The notes beneath the pieces were generated by a model. The model was not told the origin of the DNA. It did not search any database and worked only from the letters and a program-made list of their open reading frames with translations. DNA of 64,000 bases from Streptomyces sp. 11x1. GTDB lineage: Bacteria; Actinomycetota; Actinomycetes; Streptomycetales; Streptomycetaceae. Position 1 is the first letter of the stretch. Each line of letters opens with the position of its first letter. The DNA lies in the NCBI RefSeq assembly GCF_032598905.1, contig NZ_CP122458.1, positions 62,001-126,000 on the forward strand, in the 5' to 3' direction. Shown piece by piece: positions 24,976 to 34,435 of the stretch. The translations under genes were made by a program, and so were the position numbers.

Positions 24976-27765
24976 ATGTTCCGTCCAGACCGCGCAACCC
25001 TGCGCTCGGCCGGCTTCGTGACGCTGCTCACCGGCGTGTTCGTCATGGTGAACAGCCAGGTCGTGTACGCGGCCAGCAGCAACAGCGAGACCGGAGACCT
25101 GCTCGCGCCGCTGAACATCACCTCCTCCGAGGGGGTGCCGATCAACGGCTACGAGCTGAACGCCGACGGCGGCTCCATCGTCGCCTTCAAGACGCAGGCC
25201 TTGGCCTTCGCCCTGTCCGGGCTTTTCACCCTGATCCGGCTGCTGGTCGGCCTGGCGGGGTGGGCGATCGAGCTGGCCTTCCGGTTCCCGCTGTTGAAGA
25301 TCCTCACCCGTCCGGCTCAGAAGGTCGCCGACACCTACGACAACGTGGTCGTCGACACGCTCGGGCTGAAGGGTCTGCTGCTGGCCTGGGCGTTTGTTTT
25401 CGCGGGGTTCATGATCGTGCGCGGTCGTGTCGGCCGCGGTCTGGGCGAGATCTTCCTGACCCTGCTCATCGGGGCGATCGCCGCTTCGGCTCTCATCCGC
25501 CCTGACACGCTGCTCGCCCAGGACGGACCCCTGGGGCAGTCCCAGCAGGTAGCTGCCGAGGTCGCTCAGCAGAGCGTCAACTCCTACGACTGGGGCGGCA
25601 AGCTCGCCAGCCGTGGCCCGTGCGCCGGCATGGCCGGCATGCAGGAGGTCAAGTGCCTGGAACGTGAAGACGACAAACCTGTCTCCGCCGAAGAGGTGGC
25701 CCGCCCGATCCAGGACTCGATCACCAACGCGCTGATCGTGAAGCCGTACATGCTGCTGCAGTACGGGCGCATCCTCGACCCTGCCAAGACCGCCGACCGC
25801 AAGGCCTACGCGGTCCACCTGAAATGGATCACCGGCGGGTACAAGGCCGACGGCAAGGACAGCGAAGGCGAGAAGAACAACTGCTCCCTGCTCGACGGCC
25901 AGGCGAGGAAGGTCTGCGAGAGCGATACCGACGACAAGGAGAAAGACCCCTGCGAGCTGATCAGAGGCGAGGCTAAAAAGTACTGCGAGCGCAACGACGG
26001 CGATACGCCCTCCAGCGACGACCTGCCGTCCCTGACACCAGGCGGCGAGTTGCTGGATGCATCGAATGCGATCGTCACGGACGAGGACCGCGAGTTCTAC
26101 GCCTTCATGCAGGACATGAAGAAAGCCGGCGATGTCGGCAAAGCGTGCGCGGACTATGCGCAGAAGCCCACCTGGTGGCGCGTCGGCGGCGCCGCCCTGC
26201 TGCTCATCGCCGCGCTGTTCATCTGCGGCATGCTGCTCTCCAGCGCCATCGTGCTGCTGGGCACCCAGGGCATCTGCGTGGCGGCCGCGGCTGCGGGTGG
26301 TGTCACCTTCATCGCCGGCATGCTGCCCGGGCCCGCACGCCAGTCCGTGTGGAAATGGCTGTCGATCTGGGGCATCTCGGTCCTGACCGTGGTCGGGATC
26401 TGTGCGTTCATCCCGTTCTTCGGCATCGCCGTGGACGCCACCATCACCGACGGGCCCGACTTGATGGTGGAGCAGATCCTGCTGATCGACGTCCTGGCCG
26501 TCGCGGGCGCGGCCGGACACCGCAGGCTCCTGACCGGGATCGCCTCCTTCGGACGGCGTATGGCCATGCGGATGCGCTACGCCAAGGTCGGCGGCACCCA
26601 CATGCCCGGCGACACCTCCGAGCTCGGCGCGGCGCTCGCCATGAACTCGCCCGCCGCGATGGGCGGTTACGGCGGGAGCCTGCGTGCCTTCACCGGTGGC
26701 GGGGGCGGCCGGTTCGGGCTGCTCGGCACCCGGCAGCGCCTGATGGGCGCGCTGACGTCGCTGGCCGACGGCGCGGGCATGCCCGTGGACACCGGACGGG
26801 TGCTGGCCGATGCCACAGCCGAAGCAGGGCGCGGACTCGCCCCGCTCACCGCGGCGGCCGCTGTGGGCGGGGCCGGTGCTCGGCTCGGTGCGAAGGGCGG
26901 TCACTGGCTGCTGATCGGCCGCCGGCCGGACAAGGAGCAGTTGGCCAAGTGGCGCAAGCCCACCGCCGACGGCGACCCCGGCGCGGGCGGCCCGTCCGGC
27001 GGACCAGGAGGCGGGTCGGGCGGCGGAGGGCCCCGTCGTCCCGGCGGTCCGCCCGACCGCTACCGCGACGAGGACGGCCAGGTCGTCGACCGCCGCTCGG
27101 GGCAGGTACTGCACGACCAGAACACCGATCGCACCCTGCTGTCGACGCGCGCACACAACCGCCTGGTCCGTTTCCGCGGATACCGCATCCTCAACCGGGG
27201 CGGCCGCACCGCGTACGGGGCGACAGCAGGTCTCCCGGCAGGCGTCCGCCGGGCCCGATCGGGCGGATCGCAGTACGCGCAGGACGCCCGCCAGCAGGTG
27301 CGGGTGTGGAGCAACACCGTCCGCGAGGACGGCCGTGCCTGGGCTGAGGCGGGTTGGCAGGCAGCCCGGTCCGGCCCCTTCCGCAGCCGCCGCCTGCCGA
27401 CAGCGACGACAGTGTCCTCCCCGCGGCCGAACCCGGTGCAGCCGCCGACGGCGCCTACCGGCAGTCCCGCGGGCCGTCCGGGGCCGACCCCATCGGGGCC
27501 GAGCGCGCCGGCGTCTCCGGCGGAAGGCAGCACCACGCCGATGTCCCCGAACCGGCTCGCGGGCGGTAACGCCCCGCGTCCGGCGAGTCCTGCGCCGAAC
27601 AGGACGGACTCGGCCCTTCCCGGCGCAGGAAGCACTGGCAACACCACGCGCGACGAGGCGCGTCGGCGGATGCAGGACCTGATGCGTCGGACCGCTCCCG
27701 AAGCGGAGCGTCTGCGCCGTGAGCGGGGCCAGCAGCCGCCGGCCGAGGACGGTGACGCCGAGTGA
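24976..27765 (+). CDS. VirB6/TrbL-like polytopic conjugation protein
   Basis: The 929-aa protein has an export-like N-terminus and several membrane helices between about residues 75 and 175 and again at about 395-500 (e.g. LLLIAALFICGMLLS, LTVVGICAFIPFFGI). Between them is a large external loop with two C-x10-C motifs (residues 303-314 and 326-337). The last 300 residues are Gly/Pro/Arg-rich and presumably cytoplasmic. This is the plan of VirB6/TrbL channel proteins of Gram-positive conjugation systems. ATG 24976 lies 1 nt after the stop before it; its stop overlaps the next GTG. Confidence 0.75.
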   Translation: MFRPDRATLRSAGFVTLLTGVFVMVNSQVVYAASSNSETGDLLAPLNITSSEGVPINGYELNADGGSIVAFKTQALAFALSGLFTLIRLLVGLAGWAIELAFRFPLLKILTRPAQKVADTYDNVVVDTLGLKGLLLAWAFVFAGFMIVRGRVGRGLGEIFLTLLIGAIAASALIRPDTLLAQDGPLGQSQQVAAEVAQQSVNSYDWGGKLASRGPCAGMAGMQEVKCLEREDDKPVSAEEVARPIQDSITNALIVKPYMLLQYGRILDPAKTADRKAYAVHLKWITGGYKADGKDSEGEKNNCSLLDGQARKVCESDTDDKEKDPCELIRGEAKKYCERNDGDTPSSDDLPSLTPGGELLDASNAIVTDEDREFYAFMQDMKKAGDVGKACADYAQKPTWWRVGGAALLLIAALFICGMLLSSAIVLLGTQGICVAAAAAGGVTFIAGMLPGPARQSVWKWLSIWGISVLTVVGICAFIPFFGIAVDATITDGPDLMVEQILLIDVLAVAGAAGHRRLLTGIASFGRRMAMRMRYAKVGGTHMPGDTSELGAALAMNSPAAMGGYGGSLRAFTGGGGGRFGLLGTRQRLMGALTSLADGAGMPVDTGRVLADATAEAGRGLAPLTAAAAVGGAGARLGAKGGHWLLIGRRPDKEQLAKWRKPTADGDPGAGGPSGGPGGGSGGGGPRRPGGPPDRYRDEDGQVVDRRSGQVLHDQNTDRTLLSTRAHNRLVRFRGYRILNRGGRTAYGATAGLPAGVRRARSGGSQYAQDARQQVRVWSNTVREDGRAWAEAGWQAARSGPFRSRRLPTATTVSSPRPNPVQPPTAPTGSPAGRPGPTPSGPSAPASPAEGSTTPMSPNRLAGGNAPRPASPAPNRTDSALPGAGSTGNTTRDEARRRMQDLMRRTAPEAERLRRERGQQPPAEDGDAE

Positions 27766-28919
27766 AGCGGGCACGGCGCCGCCTGGGTCGGTGGGTATGC
27801 GTGAGTGTGCTGCTGCTGTTCACCGCCGTGTGCTGCGCGGCTCCTGTCTCGAACGCGATCAGCGCGTACGTCACGCTGCAGACCGGGCTCCAGGACGATG
27901 CCGATGGTGGGATCGCCGACGGCGGCAGCGCGGCGGACATCCCCGCCCGGATGCTGGCTGCTTATAACAAGGCCGTACAGCAAGTCGGGAAGTACGTGCC
28001 CAAGTGCCAGGGCATGCGCTGGCCGATCCTTGCCGGAATCGCCAAGGTCGAGTCGAACCACGCCGTCGGCCGCAACATCGCTGCAGGCGGCGACATCCGT
28101 CCGAAGATCTACGGAGTGCTCCTCAACGGCTCCGGGGCCGGCGGGAACACCACCGTCTTCCCGGACACCGACGGCGGCAAGTGGGACGGCACAGCCAGCG
28201 GGGAGCGCGCAGTCGGGCCCTTCCAATTCCTCCCGTCCACCTGGGAGGGCGTCGGCGAGGACGCCAGCGGGGACAAGACAGCCGACCCGCACAACGCCGA
28301 CGACGCAGCCCTCGGCGCCGCCGTCTACCTGTGCGCAGGCGGCCGGGACTTGACCAAGCGGGCTCAGCTCAAGGCCGCGATCCTCCAGTACAACCACTCC
28401 GCTGAGTACGTCTCGAACGTGCTGGGCTGGATCGACCAGTACACGGCGGCCGCGAAGGACCCGGACCTGAAGAACGTGACCGGAAAGGTCCACACCGTGA
28501 TCGAGGCGGCGCTCTCCCAGCGCGGTGTGCCCTACTCGTGGGGCGGCGGCAACGCCAAGGGCAAGTCGACCGGGATCTGCTGCTCCCTCAGCGGGAAGAG
28601 CGGCGAAAGCATCAAGGGCTTCGACTGCTCGGGGCTGACCGTGTACGCCTACGCCAAGGTCGGCATCCAGCTGCCGCGCACCGCGGCCGCCCAGGCCGGT
28701 GTCGGCCAGCGCATCCCCGCCCGTCTGGGCACTGGTGCGCTCAGGGCCGGCGACCTCGTCTTCTACGCCGATGCGCCCGGCCGCGACGCGACGATTTATC
28801 ACGTCGGGATTTACCTGGGTAGCGGACAGATGGTCAACGCCCCCCGTCCCGGAACCGTCGTCCGCCTGGACGCGGTCAACGCGATGTCGGGATACGCGGG
28901 AGGGGCCCGGCTGCTATGA
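27762..28919 (+). CDS. Lytic transglycosylase / NlpC-P60 peptidase of conjugation
   Basis: The 385-aa protein has an N-terminal membrane anchor. Next comes a lytic transglycosylase domain at about residues 70-210 (LAGIAKVESNHAVG with the catalytic Glu, then AVGPFQFLPSTW). An NlpC/P60 domain lies at about 245-385, with the Cys in FDCSGLTVYAY and the His in IYHVGIYLG. Such two-domain cell-wall hydrolases open the peptidoglycan for Gram-positive conjugation machines (Tn916 Orf14 and VirB1-like proteins). GTG 27762 and the ATGA at the end couple it to both neighbours. Confidence 0.88.
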   Translation: MKRARRRLGRWVCVSVLLLFTAVCCAAPVSNAISAYVTLQTGLQDDADGGIADGGSAADIPARMLAAYNKAVQQVGKYVPKCQGMRWPILAGIAKVESNHAVGRNIAAGGDIRPKIYGVLLNGSGAGGNTTVFPDTDGGKWDGTASGERAVGPFQFLPSTWEGVGEDASGDKTADPHNADDAALGAAVYLCAGGRDLTKRAQLKAAILQYNHSAEYVSNVLGWIDQYTAAAKDPDLKNVTGKVHTVIEAALSQRGVPYSWGGGNAKGKSTGICCSLSGKSGESIKGFDCSGLTVYAYAKVGIQLPRTAAAQAGVGQRIPARLGTGALRAGDLVFYADAPGRDATIYHVGIYLGSGQMVNAPRPGTVVRLDAVNAMSGYAGGARLL

Positions 28920-29563
28920 CCAACCCCCCGGCGCGCTCGCCGCGCCTGCTTCTGATCGCCACCGTGGTCCTGGCCGTGGCCGGGGTGATCCTGCTGACGG
29001 TGCCGCACACACCAAGCGCACCGGCAACCTCGGCGCCACCGCGCACGGCCGCTCCCACGCCGTATCCCTCGGCGACCGCTGTACGCGGCCGTACTGCGCA
29101 GGCCAGCGGGTCCGCGTCGGCCACGGCCTCCACCGGGTCGACGCAGTCAGCCGGTGCGTCCGTGCTGCCGCCGCACGGCGAGGGCGTGGCCGGCGATGCC
29201 GTCATCCAGCAGTCGTTGGAAGACGCCTGGCCCGCCGACCTTGCTGCCGACGAGGAGCAAAGGCTCCTCGCGGCCGGCCGTGGCCTGCTGCGGGCGGACG
29301 CCACCGGGATCGGCCGCGCCAAGTGGCCCGCGATCTTCGGAAACCCGGACCAGGCGATCGCACCGGCGTTCTCCACCGCCCGCTTCCGCATCCAGGCCGC
29401 CATTGCCCGCAGGGACGGCAGCCGGGACAAGGCAGTAGTGCACCTGGTGTGGGCGGCTGCCGACCGCGGCGGCACCTACACCGACCGGCGCATCACCGAC
29501 TGGTACTTCACCCGCACTTCAACGAAAGGAGGGTCCACGTGGACACCTCAGCCCCGTACCTGA
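28916..29563 (+). CDS. Conjugation-associated membrane-anchored protein
   Basis: A 215-aa protein with one N-terminal helix (LLLIATVVLAVAGVILLTV), a long Ser/Ala/Thr linker and an extracytoplasmic domain with no named family. It is coupled to the hydrolase by ATGA and overlaps the next gene by 25 nt, so it belongs to the operon. Likely a periplasm-side channel accessory. Confidence 0.55.
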   Translation: MTNPPARSPRLLLIATVVLAVAGVILLTVPHTPSAPATSAPPRTAAPTPYPSATAVRGRTAQASGSASATASTGSTQSAGASVLPPHGEGVAGDAVIQQSLEDAWPADLAADEEQRLLAAGRGLLRADATGIGRAKWPAIFGNPDQAIAPAFSTARFRIQAAIARRDGSRDKAVVHLVWAAADRGGTYTDRRITDWYFTRTSTKGGSTWTPQPRT

Positions 29564-32163
29564 CCGAGCAGGCGGATGACACGGCAGCCAGTCAGGTCCT
29601 CGGTCTGCTGGCCGGCCTGGTCAACGCCGCTGGCTGGGTGATCACCTATTGGTACCTGCCCGTGGCGGCCGCGGCCGCCTGCTGGGCCGTGAGCGAGACG
29701 GTGGTGCGCCGTCTGGCAAGGAAGGCCTCGGCCGAGCGGATGGCGCTGGAACTCGTGCCATCGCAGCACTTCGACCCCGGCCTGGAGGAGATCTTCCGCC
29801 GCGGGGTTCAGCTCGCCCGAGCTTCAACGAGCATGCCGTGGTGGGCGCCCAGGCGGTCGAAGGCGGTGCAGATCCGGCTGCGCGCCGACGGCTCGAGCCC
29901 GTTGCGCTACCGGATCGAAGGTCCTGCCGGCGGTGAACGCCTGCTGTCGATCACCCCGTTCGGTCCCGCCGTCACGGTGAACCGGGCCCGCCCGCTCGTC
30001 GACAAGCCGCGTGAGCATGTGGTGCGGGCGGAGTTCGTCCTGCGCGGCAAGCCCACCGCCCCGCTGCGGGACGTTCCGCTGGACCCCGACCCGCTGCAGC
30101 CGCTGATCGACGCCGTCTCCGATCTGCGGGCGGAACTGGGGGACCTGGCCGAGATACGGCTCGACATCCAGCGGGCCCCCAAATGGGCGCTGCGGGCCCG
30201 GCGTCTGCAGCTGATGTCGGACGCCCGGCGCAGGGAGCGGCGCGAGGCCCAGCGCGCCGCCCGGTGGGTGCGCCAAGACGCGGGCGGCATCGAGGACTCA
30301 CTGGCCTGGCAGCTGCAGCAGCTGGTCAGCGGCAAGCAGGCCGGGGGCGGGCGCCGTCTGGTCATGCCGCCCGTCCCCCGCCGGGTCGAGCCGGCTGAGG
30401 CGCTGGGCAAACTCGCCGACGACGACCACCTTGTCCGCGTGCAGCTGCTGGTGATGTGCGCGTCGAACACCGAAGGCCGCTCCCAGGCCCGGCTCGCCCA
30501 GCTCCAGGCCGCCTTCGACGTGTTCGGTGGCGGCTCGCGGTGGGCGATGCGCGGATGGCGGGTCGGCCCGTGGCGGTTCGGGGCGGACCGCTGGCCCAGC
30601 CGTCGCGGTTTCGAGCGCCGCTGGACGTTGGGTCACTGCCAGCCGCCCCGTCCGAACTGGGTACGCCTGGAGGAACTGACTGGCCTGCTCAAGCCGCCCA
30701 CCGTGCACTGCCAGCTGCCGCTGCTCGCCGGGGACCTGCCGACCTTCGAGTTCAACAACCCCACGTTGCTGCTGCAGGGCATCTACCGCGGCCCCGACGG
30801 CCGTCGGCGTCTGGTCGCCAGCTATGCGAAGGAGACGCTGTTCGAGGTCGGCGTGGGCAAGGCGGGCGGCGGCAAGACCGAACGCGCCCTCGCGCAGGCC
30901 ATCGGCTGGGCTCATGCAGGAGGCGGGCTGATGTTCGTCGACCCGCATCGCGACTCCTGGCCTCGCGCTGTGCCGTTCCTCGCCCACGACGCGCTGATGG
31001 ACCGGATCGCGCTCATCGACCTCAACGCCCACGGGCCTGCGCCTCAGGTGAGTTCGTGGAACCCGCTCGGCATGCACCAGGGCCAGGTGGCACACGAGGT
31101 CGTCGAGGCAACGGCGGACGCCTTCGCGTCTGCGCTCGGCTGGGACGACGCCAGCGCGCCCCGCGCGCTGACCATCCTCACCGCTTCCCTGGCGGTGCTG
31201 GTGGCCGTCAACGAAGCCGCCTGCCAGGCCGGGCGCCCCGACGACCAGGCCACGGTCTTCCATGTGCGGGCGCTGCTCACCGACTCGGTTTTCCGCGCTG
31301 CGGCGCTCGCCGGGGTTAAGGGGCGCCTGGACGAGGAGACCCGCTCTTGGTGGCAGACGGTGTTCCCGACGCTGCCGCCGGACTCTTTCGCCGTGGTCCT
31401 CAACCCGATCGCCCGCCTCGCCGCCAACCCCGTCACCCGCGCGTTCCTCGGGCAGCCGGCCGGCCGCTACAACATCCGCGCCGCGATGGACTCGAAGATG
31501 ATCGTGTGGGTGTGCCCGGGCGGAAACGGGCCCACCGACCGGCTGATCACCGCACTGCTCGCCCGGGACCTGCTGCGCGCGGTGCGCTCCCGCCGGGATA
31601 CCCCCGAGGCCAGGCGGGTGCCGTTCCGCCCGTACTTCGACGAGCTGATCACCCTGACCGGAGCGGCCGCAGAGACGATCGCCAGCATGTTTGAGGACTT
31701 CCGCAAGTACAAAGTCCACGTCCACGGCATGACTCAGTTGCTGGCCCGCCTGCCCATCCCGGTGCGTCTGTCCCTGGTCCAGAACGCCTCCACTCTGGCG
31801 TCCACCGCCGGCTCGCAGTCCGCTATCGCTCCGATCACCTCGGAATGGGGCGAGAGTCCCGGACCTGACGTCGTCGCCGCCCTGGACCGGTTCGAGCACT
31901 ACATGTCGCTGACGGTCAGGGGCCGTCGTGTCGGTCCCGTCCGGATCACCGGGCCGCACCTCGACGAGGTCTTCGCGGAGTACGCCCGTCCCCGCCAGGC
32001 GGCGGCATTGGAGCGCGCCGCCCGGGCCACGGCCGGCGCCGCGCCCCTGGACCAGCTCACGACTCGCGCCACCGATCAGCTGGGCCGGGTGGGTGCCTTC
32101 CTTGCCCAACTCGCCCCCACCACCGCGGCAGCCGGACGGCTGCAGAAGAAGGGTTACGAGTGA
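29539..32163 (+). CDS. VirD4/TraG-like coupling ATPase
   Basis: The 874-aa protein starts at GTG 29539 behind AAAGGAGGG; the open frame extends upstream, but that part overlaps other genes. It has N-terminal membrane segments (LLAGLVNAAGWVITYW, LPVAAAAACW) and a long middle region. A P-loop ATPase follows with Walker A GKAGGGKT near residue 441 and FDE as Walker B near residue 698. This fits a VirD4/TraG-type coupling protein that feeds DNA to the channel; a second VirB4-like ATPase is the alternative. The TGA overlaps the next GTG. Confidence 0.75.
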   Translation: MDTSAPYLTEQADDTAASQVLGLLAGLVNAAGWVITYWYLPVAAAAACWAVSETVVRRLARKASAERMALELVPSQHFDPGLEEIFRRGVQLARASTSMPWWAPRRSKAVQIRLRADGSSPLRYRIEGPAGGERLLSITPFGPAVTVNRARPLVDKPREHVVRAEFVLRGKPTAPLRDVPLDPDPLQPLIDAVSDLRAELGDLAEIRLDIQRAPKWALRARRLQLMSDARRRERREAQRAARWVRQDAGGIEDSLAWQLQQLVSGKQAGGGRRLVMPPVPRRVEPAEALGKLADDDHLVRVQLLVMCASNTEGRSQARLAQLQAAFDVFGGGSRWAMRGWRVGPWRFGADRWPSRRGFERRWTLGHCQPPRPNWVRLEELTGLLKPPTVHCQLPLLAGDLPTFEFNNPTLLLQGIYRGPDGRRRLVASYAKETLFEVGVGKAGGGKTERALAQAIGWAHAGGGLMFVDPHRDSWPRAVPFLAHDALMDRIALIDLNAHGPAPQVSSWNPLGMHQGQVAHEVVEATADAFASALGWDDASAPRALTILTASLAVLVAVNEAACQAGRPDDQATVFHVRALLTDSVFRAAALAGVKGRLDEETRSWWQTVFPTLPPDSFAVVLNPIARLAANPVTRAFLGQPAGRYNIRAAMDSKMIVWVCPGGNGPTDRLITALLARDLLRAVRSRRDTPEARRVPFRPYFDELITLTGAAAETIASMFEDFRKYKVHVHGMTQLLARLPIPVRLSLVQNASTLASTAGSQSAIAPITSEWGESPGPDVVAALDRFEHYMSLTVRGRRVGPVRITGPHLDEVFAEYARPRQAAALERAARATAGAAPLDQLTTRATDQLGRVGAFLAQLAPTTAAAGRLQKKGYE

Positions 32164-33074
32164 CCATCACCTTCGAGGCCGTGTCGTCCGGCCGCACTCC
32201 GAGTCCGGTCGAGCCGCTGCCGCATCAGCTCCTGGCCGTGCTGGGTCAGCACCGGATGGCGACTACCGGTCAGCTCCACGACCTGCTGCGGCCCGGCACG
32301 GCGCGGCAGACCGTCTCCACACCGTTGAACAAGCTGCGCCGTGAGGGCCTGGTGGATTACACGGTGCTGCCCGCTTCCAACCGGTCCCGTGCCTGGTATC
32401 TGACGGGTGAGGGGGCCCGGCTGGTGAGGGACTTTCCCGCGCTGAGGGGACGGCCGCCGTATCCGATCGCCTCGGCCACCGCTGCCTCGTTGAAGACGCC
32501 GCACACCCTGACCGTGCTCCGCACCCACCTGGCGTTCGTCGCCGATGCCCGCAGGCGTGGCGACGAGCACGGTCACCTGGACTGGACGCCTGAGGTCTCC
32601 CACCCGCTCAGCGACGGCGAGAAGATCATCACGGATGCGGTGATGTACTACACGCTCATCGGTGAGGATCAGCGGACGAAGCTCAGGGCACTCGTCGAAG
32701 TCGACCGGACGACCATGAGCAGCGAGCGGCTCGCACTGAAGTTGATCGAGTACGCGCGGCTGTGGTCGTACGAGCCGCAGCCTGTCAGCCGGTCCCGAGC
32801 GCGTCAGTCGGTTGTTCCCGGTGCCGTCTGGCTGCGCTGGTATCCCGTGTTCCCCCGGGTTCTGTTCGTGCTCACCGGTGCCTCCCGGTACGTCCTGGGC
32901 AACAGGATCAACGACCTGCAGGCCATGGTCGCGCAGCACCCGCTTGTGGGCACGCTGGCCCGGCAGGTGCCGCTGGGCGCGGCGGTCCTTGGAGACCTCG
33001 AACTCCAGGGGCCTACCGGCGATGTGTGGGTCCCTCTGGCCGGCGGCGAGCCGCGGCCGTGGACCGACCTGTGA
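32160..33074 (+). CDS. Replication-relaxation family protein, copy 2
   Basis: The 304-aa protein closes the conjugation operon, coupled by GTGA to the VirD4-like gene. It is a close paralogue of the protein at 12164, with the same length and same blocks: HRMATTGQLHDLL, LKTPHTLTVLRTH, VEVDRTTMSSERLA, and a shared GGEPRPWTDL end. The family is linked with plasmid replication/relaxation. As no classical relaxase is seen in this operon, it may take part in DNA processing, or it may repress the operon; neither is proven. Confidence 0.8.
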   Translation: MTITFEAVSSGRTPSPVEPLPHQLLAVLGQHRMATTGQLHDLLRPGTARQTVSTPLNKLRREGLVDYTVLPASNRSRAWYLTGEGARLVRDFPALRGRPPYPIASATAASLKTPHTLTVLRTHLAFVADARRRGDEHGHLDWTPEVSHPLSDGEKIITDAVMYYTLIGEDQRTKLRALVEVDRTTMSSERLALKLIEYARLWSYEPQPVSRSRARQSVVPGAVWLRWYPVFPRVLFVLTGASRYVLGNRINDLQAMVAQHPLVGTLARQVPLGAAVLGDLELQGPTGDVWVPLAGGEPRPWTDL

Positions 33075-33224
33075 CGCGGCGGCATGGTGCCGAACGAATG
33101 TCGCAGCCTTGCAACTGCTCCGGAATCCACTTGATGTTTGCTTACGCGAATGACAAGTTTACTTATGCGCAATGGGGCCCGGTCCTGCAACTGTCCCCGT
33201 AGGCTCTTACCTTGGGAGATCCAG

Positions 33225-33470
33225 ATGCGGCAAGCTACTGGTGAGATTCGCACCCTTGAAACGCAGCCCACTGACGCGTGGCCCGTACACACGAAGGCCG
33301 TCTCCTACGTCGGGAGTGCTTGCGCGGCCGAAGGGGCCAGCGACTTCCACTTGGACGACCTGAACCTGGTACGCCACCAGTTCCCGGGCCGGCGCGTCAC
33401 GCTCGACGGAGACGTGATCACCGTATGGCCGACCTCCCCGCCCAACGGGGCAGGGACTCCCGCTCCATGA
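33225..33470 (+). CDS. Hypothetical 81-aa protein
   Basis: ATG 33225 follows TGGGAGATCCAG. The product has the look of a small folded domain (DLNLVRHQFPGRRVTLDGD) with no membrane segment and no known family. An AT-richer stretch upstream (33130-33175), with two imperfect direct copies of TTnnCTTAyGCGmAATG, probably holds its promoter. Confidence 0.5.
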   Translation: MRQATGEIRTLETQPTDAWPVHTKAVSYVGSACAAEGASDFHLDDLNLVRHQFPGRRVTLDGDVITVWPTSPPNGAGTPAP

Positions 33471-33832
33471 TGCCTGGGGCGACATCAGCTCAGCCCGCCC
33501 CTCGGCCGGAAGAACCCGGCGGCCCGTATCTCGTTCTCGCGCGCGGGGGCTCACGCCGCCCGGACGGCCCGACGAACGACACGGACCACATGCGGTCGCA
33601 ACGAGCGAAGACACAGAACTACAAATCGACATCCGGTTCCGAAAGCGACCGGATACGTCCCGAGTTGTGTGAGTGAACTCAAATATCAAGGTGGGAAGTT
33701 GACTGGCATATGCGTAATCTGGCGGTCACGCAAACGCATTACCGCAGCTGGGCCTGACCGCAGTTCTTGGCCGCCGAACGCCGGGGGGCCGGGGAAGCGG
33801 TCGAACCGCACCGCGTCGTACGGGGAGACAAC
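33471..33832. other. Intergenic, probable Tad-locus promoter region
   Basis: No gene is supported. Positions 33665-33745 are unusually AT-rich for this DNA. They contain TTGACTGG and the facing motifs ATGCGTAAT and ACGCATTAC, about 20 nt apart, which may bind a dimeric regulator of the pilus genes downstream. Confidence 0.4.
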
Positions 33833-34435
33833 GTGACTGCAGCACAACCACGCCCTTCACGGATCGTGAGCGCCGCTGTTCGCACCCGGAAGCACGCAAC
33901 TGCCCTGCTTCTCGCGGGCAGTCTGCTGGCATTGGCCGGCTGTAGCGACAGCGACGCGGACGCGTCACCGTCCACTCCGAGCCCCACTCAGACAGCTGGC
34001 TCGTCGTCCCCCAGTTCCACGGCCGACGCCGAGGATGCCGCCGTCATCGCGGCGTACACCAGCTCATGGGACGCGCAGACCGAGGCGTACAAGAAGGCCT
34101 CCTCCACGGGCACCGACCTGAAGAAGAACACCACCTTCAAAGCCCTGGCCGACATTGAGAACGACTTGTCGGCCATGCGTAAGGCAGGACAGGTCACGAC
34201 CGGGAAACCGGTGCTCCATCCGAAGGTCGTCAAGGTCACAGACGCCGAGATCCCCACGGCCACGGTCGCGGACTGCGTCGATACGACGAACTGGACGCTG
34301 ATCGACGAGGCCTCGAAGAAGCCGGTCCCGCTGCCAACGGAGCGACTCACCAAATACGTCAGCACCGCAACGCTTGAAAAGTGGGGGACGAAGTGGATGG
34401 TCACGAAGTTGACCGCTCAAGAGCAGGCCTGTTAG
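33833..34435 (+). CDS. Lipoprotein at start of Tad locus
   Basis: The 200-aa product starts at GTG 33833 behind GGGGAGACAAC. The signal peptide ends in lipobox LAGC; the mature part is Ser/Thr/Pro-rich and then forms an about 130-aa domain (AAYTSSWDAQTEAYKKAS and on) with NTF2-like character. Its end overlaps the next gene. It is probably surface-anchored; whether it serves the pilus is inferred from position. Confidence 0.65.
   Translation: MTAAQPRPSRIVSAAVRTRKHATALLLAGSLLALAGCSDSDADASPSTPSPTQTAGSSSPSSTADAEDAAVIAAYTSSWDAQTEAYKKASSTGTDLKKNTTFKALADIENDLSAMRKAGQVTTGKPVLHPKVVKVTDAEIPTATVADCVDTTNWTLIDEASKKPVPLPTERLTKYVSTATLEKWGTKWMVTKLTAQEQAC

Noticed and set aside
24673..27774. 1033-codon minus-strand frame opposite the VirB6-like gene
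   Set aside because: Low-complexity shadow; the plus frame has coherent membrane helices and coupling.
30298..32109. 603-codon minus-strand frame opposite the VirD4-like gene
   Set aside because: Antisense shadow without start signal or domain.
20089..33074. FtsK/TraB-type double-strand DNA translocase in the conjugation operon
   Set aside because: The P-loop proteins read as VirB4- and VirD4/TraG-like; no FtsK gamma-like domain seen.
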